NCBI GenBank assembly: GCA_020523885.1
Contig: JAJAPY010000018.1
Span: 1 to 64,000, forward strand
Direction of reading: 5' to 3'
DNA from: Candidatus Liberimonas magnetica
GTDB lineage: Bacteria; Elusimicrobiota; Endomicrobiia; Endomicrobiales; JAFGIL01
Length of the DNA stretch: 64,000 nucleotides
Position numbers and translations under genes: made by a program. Positions within the stretch are counted from its first letter, which is position 1. Every line of letters begins with the position of its first letter. The notes beneath the pieces are model-generated. The model was not told where the DNA came from. It worked only from the letters and a program-made list of their open reading frames with translations, and did no database searches. This document shows, piece after piece, positions 44,378-53,826 of the stretch.

Positions 44378-44418
44378 TTAGCGTATAGCCGTATAGCATA
44401 CAGCGTGTAGCGTATAGA
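44378..44418. repeat. GCGTATAG-phrase repeat
   Basis: TAGCGTATAGCCGTATAGC, then CATACAGCGTGTAGCGTATAG, tandem 8-10-nt phrases related to the 20874-20944 hairpin, upstream of the TPR gene. Confidence 0.6.
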
Positions 44419-44508
44419 ATTTTAGCACACCATGAGTAAACAACTCAAGTACCCTTATTCTTTACACTTTTCCATATCGTATTATCAAACTATGTCCCTA
44501 CTCTTCGC

Positions 44509-45078
44509 CTAAGTATGTTTCATTATCCAAAGAGCGGCAGTTAACAGGTTTTTTTCTAGTACATCGGGTTTGAGCTTTCCTTTGCTGTTCTTTATCTTTA
44601 TGTATTCTTCTTTTCCATGGCCCGTAAGGATAAATATGCCCGTGCCGCCCATGTTCTGGCCTAAGAGAAAATCATTCGTATGGTCGCCTATCGAAAACGA
44701 CCTTTTCAGGTCAAGGTTAAATTTCTTTTTTGCCTTTTCTATCATGCCAAGCTTCGGCTTCCGGCAGATGCACCCGTCATCCGGCAGATGCGGGCAATAG
44801 TAGAGAGCATCAACACCGGCGCCTTTTCTTTTAAGAAGTTTAATTAAATAATTATTGATCTGTTTCAGTTTTTTCTCTGTAAGGTACCCCCTGCCTATTC
44901 CTGACTGGTTGGTTACGATTACAATCTTAAAATCTCTATCTTTAAGAAGCTTTAAAGCTTTTATGACCCCTGAAAGCAGCTTGATGTCCTTGACCTTTCT
45001 TAAGTAATGTCTTTCTTTTACTATTGTGCCGTCCCGATCTATAAAGACTGCGATATTTTTTTTATCTCTTTTTGCCAA
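44509..45078 (-). CDS. gmhB: D-glycero-D-manno-heptose 1,7-bisphosphate phosphatase
   Basis: 189 aa. HAD family: Asp14/Asp16 in FIDRDGTI, VTNQSGIGRGYL, and the zinc-binding CPHLPDDGCICRKP loop. It removes the C7 phosphate from the HldA product. Its ATG lies 40 nt inside the lpxK 3' end, an unusually long overlap; no later start fits the fold. Confidence 0.93.
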   Translation of the reverse strand: MAKRDKKNIAVFIDRDGTIVKERHYLRKVKDIKLLSGVIKALKLLKDRDFKIVIVTNQSGIGRGYLTEKKLKQINNYLIKLLKRKGAGVDALYYCPHLPDDGCICRKPKLGMIEKAKKKFNLDLKRSFSIGDHTNDFLLGQNMGGTGIFILTGHGKEEYIKIKNSKGKLKPDVLEKNLLTAALWIMKHT

Positions 45079-46082
45079 ATTTCTTCTCCTTTTGTGAATT
45101 GAACCTCGATATTCAGATAGTAAAACCTGTCTTTTAAATCCTTGTGCAATTTATCCGTCACGACCCTTAGCCGGACAGCATCTTTCTGCGTAGTAATAAA
45201 TATATCGTTTTTTCTGGAATGTTTAAGTATTTCCATGACCTCGGTTTCATCAAACCAATGATGGTCCCTGAACTTATAATGTTTAAGGACTTTAAAACCT
45301 GCTTTTTCAAGCGTGGCATTAAAAGCTTCATTTTCGCCTATAGCAGAAATAGCTATCACTTCTCTACGTTCTATATCCTTAAGTCCAAAATTATTTGCAT
45401 TGGATAATCTTATTATGCTTGTAGGCATGTATTTTGATATTAGTATTTCAGCCTGGCTATATTTCTTTATTTCGTTTTCAACAACCTCGGTTTTTTCTAT
45501 GCCAGCCAGGTTGCTGGAAGTCAGGACTATGACCCCGGACCTTTTAAGCGAAGAAAGCGGCTCCCTTAATATCCCTGCGGGTATAAGATAGCCGTTCCCG
45601 AACGGATTTTTTGCGTTTATGCATACAATATCGAGCCCTCTGGATATCTTCCATTGCTGGAATCCGTCGTCTAAAATAAAAATATCTACCGGATAACTTT
45701 CCAGTGCTTTTAAAGCCGCAGAAGATCTGTCCGCTCCTACAACTACGATCGCATCTTTAGCGCTTTCAGCTATTAAATACGGCTCGTCCCCAGCCTCTGC
45801 AGGTGAAACAAGTATTTTTGAACCGTCGCTTACAACGAGCGGTTCCTTTGTTTTTATTTTCCTTTTATATCCCCTTGTAAGGACCGCCGGCTTAAGCCCG
45901 TTCTTAATGAGTTCCTTGGCTATTTTTATTACGATAGGAGTTTTTCCTGTACCACCCCATGTAATGTTTCCTACACTTATTACCGGCTTGGAAAGCTTCC
46001 GCGGATCCGTGAACTTCGAATCCAAATAGGACAAAATCCTGTAAATTAAAGTAAAGGGGTAAAGTATGATTTGCATATTCAT
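45039..46082 (-). CDS. lpxK: Tetraacyldisaccharide 4'-kinase
   Basis: 347 aa. Walker A NITWGGTGKTP (res. ~39-49), TRGYKRK, DEPYLIA and the DDGFQQW signature of LpxK. It phosphorylates the lipid A precursor. It overlaps the upstream GT2 by 4 nt and gmhB by 40 nt; these overlaps argue for coupled translation of the three genes. Confidence 0.95.
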   Translation of the reverse strand: MNMQIILYPFTLIYRILSYLDSKFTDPRKLSKPVISVGNITWGGTGKTPIVIKIAKELIKNGLKPAVLTRGYKRKIKTKEPLVVSDGSKILVSPAEAGDEPYLIAESAKDAIVVVGADRSSAALKALESYPVDIFILDDGFQQWKISRGLDIVCINAKNPFGNGYLIPAGILREPLSSLKRSGVIVLTSSNLAGIEKTEVVENEIKKYSQAEILISKYMPTSIIRLSNANNFGLKDIERREVIAISAIGENEAFNATLEKAGFKVLKHYKFRDHHWFDETEVMEILKHSRKNDIFITTQKDAVRLRVVTDKLHKDLKDRFYYLNIEVQFTKGEEIWQKEIKKISQSL

Positions 46083-46834
46083 TTTCTAGTTTTCTCCCAG
46101 AGTTTCACATATTTTATCAAAGTATAATAGGAATACATAACCGACAATATAAAACCTTCTTTACCGTCTAAATAACCGGCTTTTAGGATATACATCCTGG
46201 CAAACATCGCAAGAGGGTTGATTATTATTTGATAAACTTTGAATCTTTTGCCTTCCTTGGTCATCTCATCTGCTCGTAAACTGGAATACCTTTCCATTTT
46301 TTCAAAGAACTGGCTTAAAGTCAAAAACGGAAACTGAAGGATATGTTCCTTCATGTAACCTACTCTGCCGTTAAGTTCAAAAGTTTCATGGACCATCTGC
46401 TCCGTATACCTCATTTTCTTTTTATTGAAGAACTGCGGCTGCCTGTAATCCGGATACCAGCCGCAGTGCCTTATTCTATGGTCAAGAAAATGGCTGATCC
46501 GGGGAACATAATAAGCATCTTTGTCCGGCCCGTCTGCAAGTTTTTTTAGCACCTCATTCTTAAATTCCGGGGTTACTCGTTCATCCGTATCCACGCTTAA
46601 AATCCAGTCGTAAGCAGTATGTGCTAAAGCAATGTTCCTGAGCTTGCCGAAACCGACGAATTCCTGCTGGAATATCTTATCTGTATATTTTCTTGCGATC
46701 TCAACCGTTTTATCCGTACTATAAGAGTCCAGGACGACTATTTCATCTGCCCATTTTACGCTTTCAAGGCAGTCGCCGATCTTGTCTTCATTATTGTATG
46801 ACATTATATAGACCGATAATTTATTTGCCGGCAT
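46079..46834 (-). CDS. WaaE/KdtX-like family 2 glycosyltransferase
   Basis: 251 aa. LSVYIMSYNNEDKIGDCLES, ADEIVVLDSYSTDKT and the DTDERVTPEF motif are those of core beta-glycosyltransferases (WaaE/KdtX, LgtF). The C-terminal region is basic and amphipathic. It probably acts on the inner core. Downstream genes are lpxK and gmhB; a phrase hairpin lies upstream. Confidence 0.88.
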   Translation of the reverse strand: MPANKLSVYIMSYNNEDKIGDCLESVKWADEIVVLDSYSTDKTVEIARKYTDKIFQQEFVGFGKLRNIALAHTAYDWILSVDTDERVTPEFKNEVLKKLADGPDKDAYYVPRISHFLDHRIRHCGWYPDYRQPQFFNKKKMRYTEQMVHETFELNGRVGYMKEHILQFPFLTLSQFFEKMERYSSLRADEMTKEGKRFKVYQIIINPLAMFARMYILKAGYLDGKEGFILSVMYSYYTLIKYVKLWEKTRK

Positions 46835-46846
46835 AAAAACCTCCTG

Positions 46847-46952
46847 AATCAGACTTAAGACTAATACTTCAGACTACAGACTTCAGGCCAGAAACTACAA
46901 CAAACCTTTTTATTTTATAGCTTTTAGCTGTTGTCTGCAGTTTGCAATCTGA
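46847..46952. repeat. CAGAC-phrase hairpin
   Basis: Left arm ATCAGACTTAAGACTAATAC..., right arm TGTTGTCTGCAGTTTGCAAT, with imperfect pairing. Confidence 0.6.
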
Positions 46953-46955
46953 TTT

Positions 46956-48050
46956 TCATAGACTTTTATAAACTTCAATTATATTGTTTATAGTCGAATC
47001 TATGCTGAACTTTTCTTTTACAGAATTTGAAGCATCCGCGCCCATCTTCTTTCTTTTTGCTTCATCACTTAGAAGTATTTCAAGTACCCTTACCAGTTCC
47101 TTTGAATCTTCTTTCGGCACCAGATAACCGGTCTTTCCCGAATCAAAAGTCTCGGGTATCCCCCCGACATTTGTGCCTATCACGGGTTTTCCCATAGCCT
47201 GAGCTTCGATCATGACCTGCCCCAAGCCTTCTTTATCCCATGACAGCAGGCAAAATATATCCATCACAGCAATGAAATCCTGGATGTTTTCCTGGTATCC
47301 CGCAAAGATTATCTTGTCATGCAAACCGGATTCATCGGTTAATTCTATTAAGGTCTTTTTAAAAGGACCGTCTCCCAGTACAAGATAATAAACATCCGGA
47401 TATTTATCTCTCAATACTTTAGCTGCTTCAATTAAATACTGCTGCCCCTTTCCTTTTGGAAGGTTCATCGCTCCGATGTTCCCAATAACTACCTTGTTTT
47501 CAAGCCCGTATTTTTTTCTTACTTCCATCCCAGAAACATTTGAATTAAATACCTTAAAATCCAATCCGTTATAGATTACCCTGACCTTATTTTCCGGTAT
47601 ATTTTCATTTATGATAAGGTTATCCTTAACTGCCTCAGATATAGCTATCACCTTGTCTGCCCATCTGTAATGGCTTCTTGAATACCATTTGTGCGGTATA
47701 TCGGCATGCCTGTGAAATACTACTTTAAGCCTGGACCCTTTTAACCATTTTACGAATATGCACGGCCAGAATACTTTTCCCTGATGCGCATGAATGATGT
47801 CAGCTTTTTCTTTATTTACCGTGTTCCATAATTTTATAAATCCAACAGGGTCGAACGAACCTTTTATAGCGACAGGGTAAACCTTTATGCCAAGGGCCTT
47901 TGCCCTTTCAAACAAATAACTGTCCTGCGGGCATGCTATTGCGTTGTCTATCCCTCGTTTCTGGAGCTCGTTTACTATGGAAAGCATTACTTTTTCTGCA
48001 CCGCCGGCTGTCCAGGAAGAATAAACATGCAGTATCTTTTTTAAACCCAT
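46956..48050 (-). CDS. Family 4 glycosyltransferase
   Basis: 364 aa from the ATG at 48050 (GAGG upstream; a TTG one codon earlier also opens the frame). The GT-B fold starts KKILHVYSSWTAGGAEKVML. The C-terminal donor site has EGLGQVMIEAQAMGKPVIGT with the E-x7-E pattern. It adds a sugar to core or O-antigen. Confidence 0.92.
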   Translation of the reverse strand: MGLKKILHVYSSWTAGGAEKVMLSIVNELQKRGIDNAIACPQDSYLFERAKALGIKVYPVAIKGSFDPVGFIKLWNTVNKEKADIIHAHQGKVFWPCIFVKWLKGSRLKVVFHRHADIPHKWYSRSHYRWADKVIAISEAVKDNLIINENIPENKVRVIYNGLDFKVFNSNVSGMEVRKKYGLENKVVIGNIGAMNLPKGKGQQYLIEAAKVLRDKYPDVYYLVLGDGPFKKTLIELTDESGLHDKIIFAGYQENIQDFIAVMDIFCLLSWDKEGLGQVMIEAQAMGKPVIGTNVGGIPETFDSGKTGYLVPKEDSKELVRVLEILLSDEAKRKKMGADASNSVKEKFSIDSTINNIIEVYKSL

Positions 48051-48061
48051 CAATAAACCTC

Positions 48062-48182
48062 AATGCAAAATGCAAATTGAAAAGTGCAAAATTAAGGTGT
48101 CCTGACTTGAGTCATGACAATTTAAATAAGTTCTACAAAGAAGAACACCTCAATTTTGCATTTTACACTTTTATTTTTGCAT
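48062..48182. repeat. TGCAAA-phrase hairpin
   Basis: Left arm AATGCAAAATGCAAATTG..., right arm AATTTTGCATTTTACACTT..., with inner GGTGTCC/GAACACC modules. Fills the PIG-L to GT4 gap. Confidence 0.65.
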
Positions 48183-48899
48183 TTATTTATATATTTTATT
48201 TCCCAGCTCGGCATACTCTTTAAAACTCGCTTTAAAAAACGTCTCAACAACTTCAAGGTTTTTTGCCTTTACACAAGCCCAATATTGGCCCAAAGAATAG
48301 CTCATTTTAACATAATCCCTTGTAAGCATCTGGGATTTATAGCATTCTAGAGCTTCTTTTTTTACAGGCCATTGGCTTGAGATATCAACCAAAATGTTCG
48401 GATAAACAGGAAACCAAATTGGATATGCATATACCATAAAATCGAAATTCATATTTTTTTCTAAACCTGTAAATGCCTGGTTTATCGCCCTGTGGTCAAC
48501 ATGGTTGTCAAGAAGGAACGGCAAAAACACGATCTCGGGTTTTTTATCCTCAATTATTTTTGAAAGGACATCTGATAATCCGGTATTGCCGGAAAGTGAT
48601 TCGGCTTTATTTTGCAGGAAAGTATAAGACTCCACCTCTAATATTTTTAGCGCATTAAGCGATTCTTTGTCGCGTTCTTCTGAGTCATGAGTAAAGTAAA
48701 CTATATCGCAGGTCCCGCCTTGTTTTATGTGTTTATACAAAGTCCCGCCGCAGCCGATTACCTCATCATCCTGGTGGGGAGCAAGAACCAAGACTTTTTT
48801 TCCGGGTAATTTATCTTCCAGATGAAGAGAGTATTTCAAGTAAGGCTGTATCGTTTCATATAAGCGGAATAACCTGCTATAGCGTATAAAATTTACCAT
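48183..48899 (-). CDS. PIG-L family deacetylase
   Basis: 238 aa. The zinc motif APHQDDEVIGCGG (res. ~38-50) and the distal DNHVDHRAIN are intact. Members deacetylate N-acetylglucosaminyl lipids or LPS sugars. It lies between GT2 and GT4 genes, so it probably deacetylates a core or O-antigen sugar. Confidence 0.92.
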   Translation of the reverse strand: MVNFIRYSRLFRLYETIQPYLKYSLHLEDKLPGKKVLVLAPHQDDEVIGCGGTLYKHIKQGGTCDIVYFTHDSEERDKESLNALKILEVESYTFLQNKAESLSGNTGLSDVLSKIIEDKKPEIVFLPFLLDNHVDHRAINQAFTGLEKNMNFDFMVYAYPIWFPVYPNILVDISSQWPVKKEALECYKSQMLTRDYVKMSYSLGQYWACVKAKNLEVVETFFKASFKEYAELGNKIYK

Positions 48900-48913
48900 T
48901 TAAAACTCCTAAA

Positions 48914-48984
48914 ACAGACCAGAGACATCAGACTACAGACTTCAGACTAGAACCAACATTATTTATGTCTCTTGTCTGTAGTCT
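48914..48984. repeat. CAGAC-phrase hairpin
   Basis: Left arm ACAGACCAGAGACATCAGAC, right arm GTCTCTTGTCTGTAGTC. It provides the TAG stop of the downstream-lying GT2 gene (48983-49855) and separates it from the PIG-L gene. Confidence 0.7.
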
Positions 48985-49855
48985 ATATTTTCACAAGATT
49001 AAAGTTCCTGTGCTGTCCAATAGTTACGCGCTTTAAAAAATCCTGCATTATATCTTTTAAACTTCTGCATTTTAAGTATTGTTCTTTTACGGCTTTTATA
49101 AAAATATCATTTTCATGGCTCAGGATACCGCTCATTACAGAAGGGTGTTTTCCCGAATAACCGGCAAGATTTCCAAGGTCAGAAAAATAATCGGTCAGCT
49201 TTTTGTCACAGGTATTCTTGTCTATCCACGCATCATCATGCCAGAAATGGTGGAATGATTTTATCTTTTCAAGCATTATTTCCGGAGGTCTTGCCCAGCC
49301 GTAATGGAATATCCTTGCGCCGCAGTCAACAGCGCTTATCTTTTGTCCGTTTTTCCTGAAACCCTGGGCATCCCCGAAGGATCTTATCCCTGCGTTGTTG
49401 CGGATTACCCTGACTTCCTGTTTATACCAGTTACGGCCGGTTTGTACCGTAAAATAACTGCCATAAAAATGAAGGTATTTAAAAGCCAAACCGTCGATAC
49501 TTTTGTTATCCTCGATTATTTCAAGCAGGGGTATTATATTCTGGAAATCGTCTTCATGCACCGCTTCATCTGCCTGCAAATAAAATATCCAACTTCCCTT
49601 GCATTGTTCAAGCGCCAGATTGGTCTGTTGTGAAAGGACAGCCCCTCCTGTCCTGTTATTCATATCCCAGACAGTATCTATTATTTTTACCTTTGGATCG
49701 TTGATATTTTCTATCATTTTTCTTGTCTGATCTTGTGAATCGCCGACACCGACAATAACTTCTCCGCAAATCGGCAAAACAGACCTTATGGACTCAATAA
49801 AAGGATATCCGTACTTTACCCCGTTTCGAACTATAGTGCAGCCGCTTAATCTCAT
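48983..49855 (-). CDS. Family 2 glycosyltransferase-like protein
   Basis: 290 aa. It starts LSGCTIVRNGVKYGYPFIES, a GT2 fold without the usual VVDDGS (it has EVIVGVGDSQDQTRK) but with YLQADEAVHEDD as the DxD equivalent. CGARIFHYGWARPP and the C-terminal region resemble sugar transferases in O-antigen loci. The substrate is unknown. A phrase hairpin abuts its stop. Confidence 0.82.
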   Translation of the reverse strand: MRLSGCTIVRNGVKYGYPFIESIRSVLPICGEVIVGVGDSQDQTRKMIENINDPKVKIIDTVWDMNNRTGGAVLSQQTNLALEQCKGSWIFYLQADEAVHEDDFQNIIPLLEIIEDNKSIDGLAFKYLHFYGSYFTVQTGRNWYKQEVRVIRNNAGIRSFGDAQGFRKNGQKISAVDCGARIFHYGWARPPEIMLEKIKSFHHFWHDDAWIDKNTCDKKLTDYFSDLGNLAGYSGKHPSVMSGILSHENDIFIKAVKEQYLKCRSLKDIMQDFLKRVTIGQHRNFNLVKI

Positions 49856-49887
49856 TTAAACCCCTCAAGTTATTCCCGCTTTGCGGG

Positions 49888-49990
49888 ATAGCTTAAATGC
49901 AAAATGTAAAGTGCAAAGTGCAAAATTGTTGTATCCCGCAAAGCGGGACACCTTAATTTTACATTTTTCATTTTGCATTTTGAATTCTTT
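49888..49990. repeat. TGCAAA-phrase hairpin
   Basis: Left arm AATGCAAAATGTAAAGTGC..., right arm ATTTTTCATTTTGCATTTTG, centre TATCCCGCAAAGCGGGACACC. The same centre sequence recurs around 26765. Confidence 0.65.
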
Positions 49991-50006
49991 AAAACATCTT
50001 AATGTT

Positions 50007-51215
50007 TTAAAGAGTAAAGTTTCTTTGCCCCATAATAAGCCCAGTAAGCCAGAACAACTCCATCGCTACCCCGGGCCCGCGCAGAAGAGTATCAAGGCAA
50101 TCTCCGAACATAATTCCTATTATACCCCAGAACAAACCGAAGGCTACAGCTTTATAGAAACCATCCGATAAAAGATACATTTTCCAAACTTCTTTTAACC
50201 ATGAATAAAATACAAAAAACAATACCAACATACCCAATAAACCGAATTCAGCAGCAAAATTAAGATAGAACGAATGAAGGTGAGGGTGGTGCCTTAAAAC
50301 AGGTGTCTGCGCATTGTCCGGCAGCATTTTGTAGAACAACTCCTGCCTTATTCCCTGGCCCGGCCCGTAGCCAAAAACAGGGCTTGCTTTTATTTCCCAT
50401 AACGCTACTTTGTATAAGCTCAATCTTTCCTGAACGCTTCCGTCGTTATAATTAGTTCTGCTTATTCGCGCACGTATCGTAGGAGATAAAAAATACAGCG
50501 CAGTTATAACTAAAACCGTTGTAACAGTGATGACCTTTAACTTAGAATTTATGGCCCATGACCTTATTCCATATACTGCGCCTAATATTAAATATGTGAT
50601 CAAAGCTGCCGCATAATAACCCCTTGAACCGGTAAGGAAAATAGATCCTAAAAAGAATAATAAAAGAAAAATAAAGAAGTTCTTCACTGGCATTTTAAGT
50701 CCAGAATTATGCAGATAATGTCCAAGTGACAAAAACGAAGCCAAGAGGCATAAAGCTGCTAAAGCTATATGGGAACGCCCTCCTTTTAGCAGGCCTTCTT
50801 TTGCAAATTCAAAATCTGTAAATATTATTTTTGGAAACAAACCAAAAAATGCCAGTATTGACAGGAAAACAAGAATTGTAAATGTAATATAATATGTCCA
50901 GAAAGATTTTCTAAAAGATGAGAAATCCGGCAACGTATATCCCAGAACAAAAGGGAACATCCATTGCGTCAAATAACCCAACATCGCCATATAACCTATA
51001 TTCGGCTCTTCTGAGAAAAATGAACGGATAAGCCCGTATATCATTAATATTTTCAGCCAGAAAAATAACTTTTCATGCCTTAACCTTTTCCACTGGTCCC
51101 AGGAAAAAAGAAAAGCTACCCCTCCCGTAATATACCCTATTACATGCGTAAACGGCATGCTCAATGCAAATAAATAGTTTAATATTTTTAGTACTTTATC
51201 CGTTATTTTGTTCAT
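50007..51215 (-). CDS. O-antigen ligase/polymerase (Wzy/WaaL family)
   Basis: 402 aa from the ATG at 51215 (a TTG two codons earlier is possible). About ten membrane helices and a large periplasmic loop with R..YNDGSVQERLSLYK, SPVFGYGPGQG and HPHLHSFYLNFAAEFGLLG, the Wzy_C signature. It ligates or polymerises O-antigen on the lipid carrier. It is followed by GT2 and PIG-L genes. Confidence 0.9.
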   Translation of the reverse strand: MNKITDKVLKILNYLFALSMPFTHVIGYITGGVAFLFSWDQWKRLRHEKLFFWLKILMIYGLIRSFFSEEPNIGYMAMLGYLTQWMFPFVLGYTLPDFSSFRKSFWTYYITFTILVFLSILAFFGLFPKIIFTDFEFAKEGLLKGGRSHIALAALCLLASFLSLGHYLHNSGLKMPVKNFFIFLLLFFLGSIFLTGSRGYYAAALITYLILGAVYGIRSWAINSKLKVITVTTVLVITALYFLSPTIRARISRTNYNDGSVQERLSLYKVALWEIKASPVFGYGPGQGIRQELFYKMLPDNAQTPVLRHHPHLHSFYLNFAAEFGLLGMLVLFFVFYSWLKEVWKMYLLSDGFYKAVAFGLFWGIIGIMFGDCLDTLLRGPGVAMELFWLTGLIMGQRNFTL

Positions 51216-51272
51216 ATTCAATTTGTTTGGTGTTTTGGTTTCTTTTTCTTAATTCTTATAGCTTATAACTTA

Positions 51273-53786
51273 CTACTGGTTTATATATCCCCACTGCTCA
51301 AGCATGGACTTAAGCTGTGCAGATGAGTTTCCAATATTTTCTTTTGCCTGCATCTTATCCGATACAGTGCCTAAAATGACCTTTGGCAGAGTATATATTT
51401 TTGAAATAATGCTTTCTTCCGGCCAGCCGCTTATAAGTTCCAGGGATCTTTGATCCAAGGCCAGGCTTTGCAGTACAGGAAGCGCCATCTCCCCAGCCAG
51501 AACCTCTTGTTTTTTAAGGATTATTTTATCAACAAAACAGTTTAAAGTAAAGGTCTGGCCAGGATTATTAGTATTAAATACAATATCCTGCCCGTTACTT
51601 AATTCGACACTGAACATATTTCCTGTCTTTTTGAGCATTTTTCCTGAAGTCTTCATATCATACAAAAGCCCTTCTTCTATTTGTTCAAACTTAATCGAAA
51701 CTACGGCTTTGCTATTCTTTTTTCCAATAAACAATAATTTATTCTCGCTGTTATCCGGAATAAAATTCCTTAAAAGTCCTCTTGTCTTGGAGGTAACCGA
51801 CAAACTCCAAGGATGTATCAACGCTAAATTTTTCAGGCACATTATATCTTCTTTTAAGTCATAGAGCTCTTCGGGAACGACTGATTCTTTAGGGAATCCG
51901 TCACGTTCTTTGAAATTATTTATATACAGCCACCTGCCTTTCCAGTATACTCCCCTGTTCTGCCATCCCTGATGAAAACTTACCAAATGTCCACCGAATT
52001 TCCCGGAATCAAAGGAAGAAAGCAAACTCTTGCCCTTAAAACCCTGCGGTATCTTTGAGCCGGTTAAATCCAATATGGTAGGCGCCAAGTCCAGAAGCTG
52101 GACATATGTATCTATCTTTCTTGGGGGCTTTGCAGCATAAAACATCAAAGGCACGTTTATATCGTCCGGTGTAAGAGAAACACCGTGGGAATGGAATGTC
52201 ATCCTTTTCTTTTTCCAGGCACCGAACTTGGTTGGCCAGTCAAATACGAGGCTCCGGAAAGTCACTCCGTGGTCAGCTGTAAACACTATCACGGTTTTTT
52301 TATCCAGTCCCGAAGATTCCAGGAATTCCCTTAAATAACCGATATACTTGTCGTGGTAAGCCACATCTCCCATATAAAGCATCTTTCGTACATTCGACAG
52401 CACGTGGCCTTGTTTCATCGAGGCCCACAAGTATCTTAAAGGGGGCCTGTACGGCCCGTGAGGCCCGTCATAATAAAGCATAAGGAAATATTTTTCCTGC
52501 CCGTGTTTTTTCAACCAGTCTATGCCCGTCATTGTGACATGAGGCGGGCTGTACCCGGAATGTTCAAGGTTTATAACTTCATCAAAGCCAAGGTCTGCAG
52601 AAAACCCGTGGCCGTCGCAAAACAACGAACAGGAACCGATGGCTGCAGTACGGTATCCGTTCTTTTTTAGTACCGAAGGCAGGGTTTCAAGTTTTCTTGA
52701 ATAGAATTTTTCTCTTTCAATTTTTGTGACATCATAATGCATGCTGATCTCAGCTATCTCCGTAGGATACCTTGACATAAGGAAAGAAGGCACTGAAAGC
52801 TTTGTCATATTGCCGTTTGAAAGGGCTTTTGTAAAATCCACACTTTCTTCTTTATATCTGTAAAGGTTAGGAGTATAACCTTTTGAGATGCAATCCCCTC
52901 TCAGTGAGTCAATAACGATCAAAATAACGTTAGGTTTATCTATATTACTAACTTTGTTGTATACAGCAGGCTGGCCCCAGAAAGCAAGCCCCTGGCAACC
53001 ACCTCTTTTAAAGATATCACCGGCATCCCTGAGGGGCATTGTAAAACATCTGTCTGGATTGCTCTTTTCAATTTCATCCATATTATAAAGATTTCTGTTC
53101 ATGCTTATTTTTTTTGTGATAAACTTTATTTTTACTTTCTGGCCTGCAAAATCCTCCAGGCTTATATTTTCAAAATTCCAGGCACCGTCCCTGTCTTTCA
53201 TCCCTGGATAAAAATATTTATAAAAGTCTTTATAATACCGGTCCGTGCTTTCATATTTAAAAGGGTAAAAAGAAAATTCGTTTTTTTCAAATATCTTGTG
53301 TTCTTGATTGTCCTTATCTATTACTATTACAGAAAACCTCATGGGGTCACACAGCTGCCTGTTGATGGAAGATATTGTTCCATAATTAAACTTCAAGACC
53401 GGTTTATCTGGCAATAAAAGGTTGTATTCTATTTGTGTAGTATCGGGTGCAAATATGCAGTCTTCATGATGTGTCTTTAACGGGAACCACCCCAAAGATA
53501 AATGCAGGTTCATCTCATGAGAGTGCAAATAGGGCGAATTTTGCTTATAAGGGTATTTTAGAAGCGCTTTATTTGCACTTTCGATGTTCGGGCTTAGGAT
53601 GTCAGCCTTCGGGAGCATTTTTATAAGGTCATAGATAAGCAAATGCCGGTTCCCGATCCTATCCGAATCAAAATCCGGCATATTTATCCTTGAATCGTTC
53701 GGGATTACTAAAAATATATAGAATAAGCCGAACAAAACAACTACCGCCCCAAGAGATTTAAATAAAATATTCAGTGTTTTTTTCAT
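51273..53786 (-). CDS. Alkaline-phosphatase-superfamily (sulfatase-like) enzyme, Ser type
   Basis: 837 aa. A TM anchor (~10-28) and a ~250-residue N-terminal domain of unknown fold precede the sulfatase-like domain (NVILIVIDSLRGD, Asp293 metal ligand, TADHGVTF). At the catalytic position the motif is S331-V-P-S-F, i.e. Ser where sulfatases have Cys/Ser and Phe instead of the Arg of CxPSR. It is therefore unlikely to be a formylglycine sulfatase; phosphoryl transfer or hydrolysis is more likely. A ~200-residue C-terminal part follows. It faces the periplasm. Confidence 0.82.
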   Translation of the reverse strand: MKKTLNILFKSLGAVVVLFGLFYIFLVIPNDSRINMPDFDSDRIGNRHLLIYDLIKMLPKADILSPNIESANKALLKYPYKQNSPYLHSHEMNLHLSLGWFPLKTHHEDCIFAPDTTQIEYNLLLPDKPVLKFNYGTISSINRQLCDPMRFSVIVIDKDNQEHKIFEKNEFSFYPFKYESTDRYYKDFYKYFYPGMKDRDGAWNFENISLEDFAGQKVKIKFITKKISMNRNLYNMDEIEKSNPDRCFTMPLRDAGDIFKRGGCQGLAFWGQPAVYNKVSNIDKPNVILIVIDSLRGDCISKGYTPNLYRYKEESVDFTKALSNGNMTKLSVPSFLMSRYPTEIAEISMHYDVTKIEREKFYSRKLETLPSVLKKNGYRTAAIGSCSLFCDGHGFSADLGFDEVINLEHSGYSPPHVTMTGIDWLKKHGQEKYFLMLYYDGPHGPYRPPLRYLWASMKQGHVLSNVRKMLYMGDVAYHDKYIGYLREFLESSGLDKKTVIVFTADHGVTFRSLVFDWPTKFGAWKKKRMTFHSHGVSLTPDDINVPLMFYAAKPPRKIDTYVQLLDLAPTILDLTGSKIPQGFKGKSLLSSFDSGKFGGHLVSFHQGWQNRGVYWKGRWLYINNFKERDGFPKESVVPEELYDLKEDIMCLKNLALIHPWSLSVTSKTRGLLRNFIPDNSENKLLFIGKKNSKAVVSIKFEQIEEGLLYDMKTSGKMLKKTGNMFSVELSNGQDIVFNTNNPGQTFTLNCFVDKIILKKQEVLAGEMALPVLQSLALDQRSLELISGWPEESIISKIYTLPKVILGTVSDKMQAKENIGNSSAQLKSMLEQWGYINQ

Positions 53787-53826
53787 AGTAAAAGCTTTAT
53801 TTTCTATATGCTTTTTATTGTATTTT

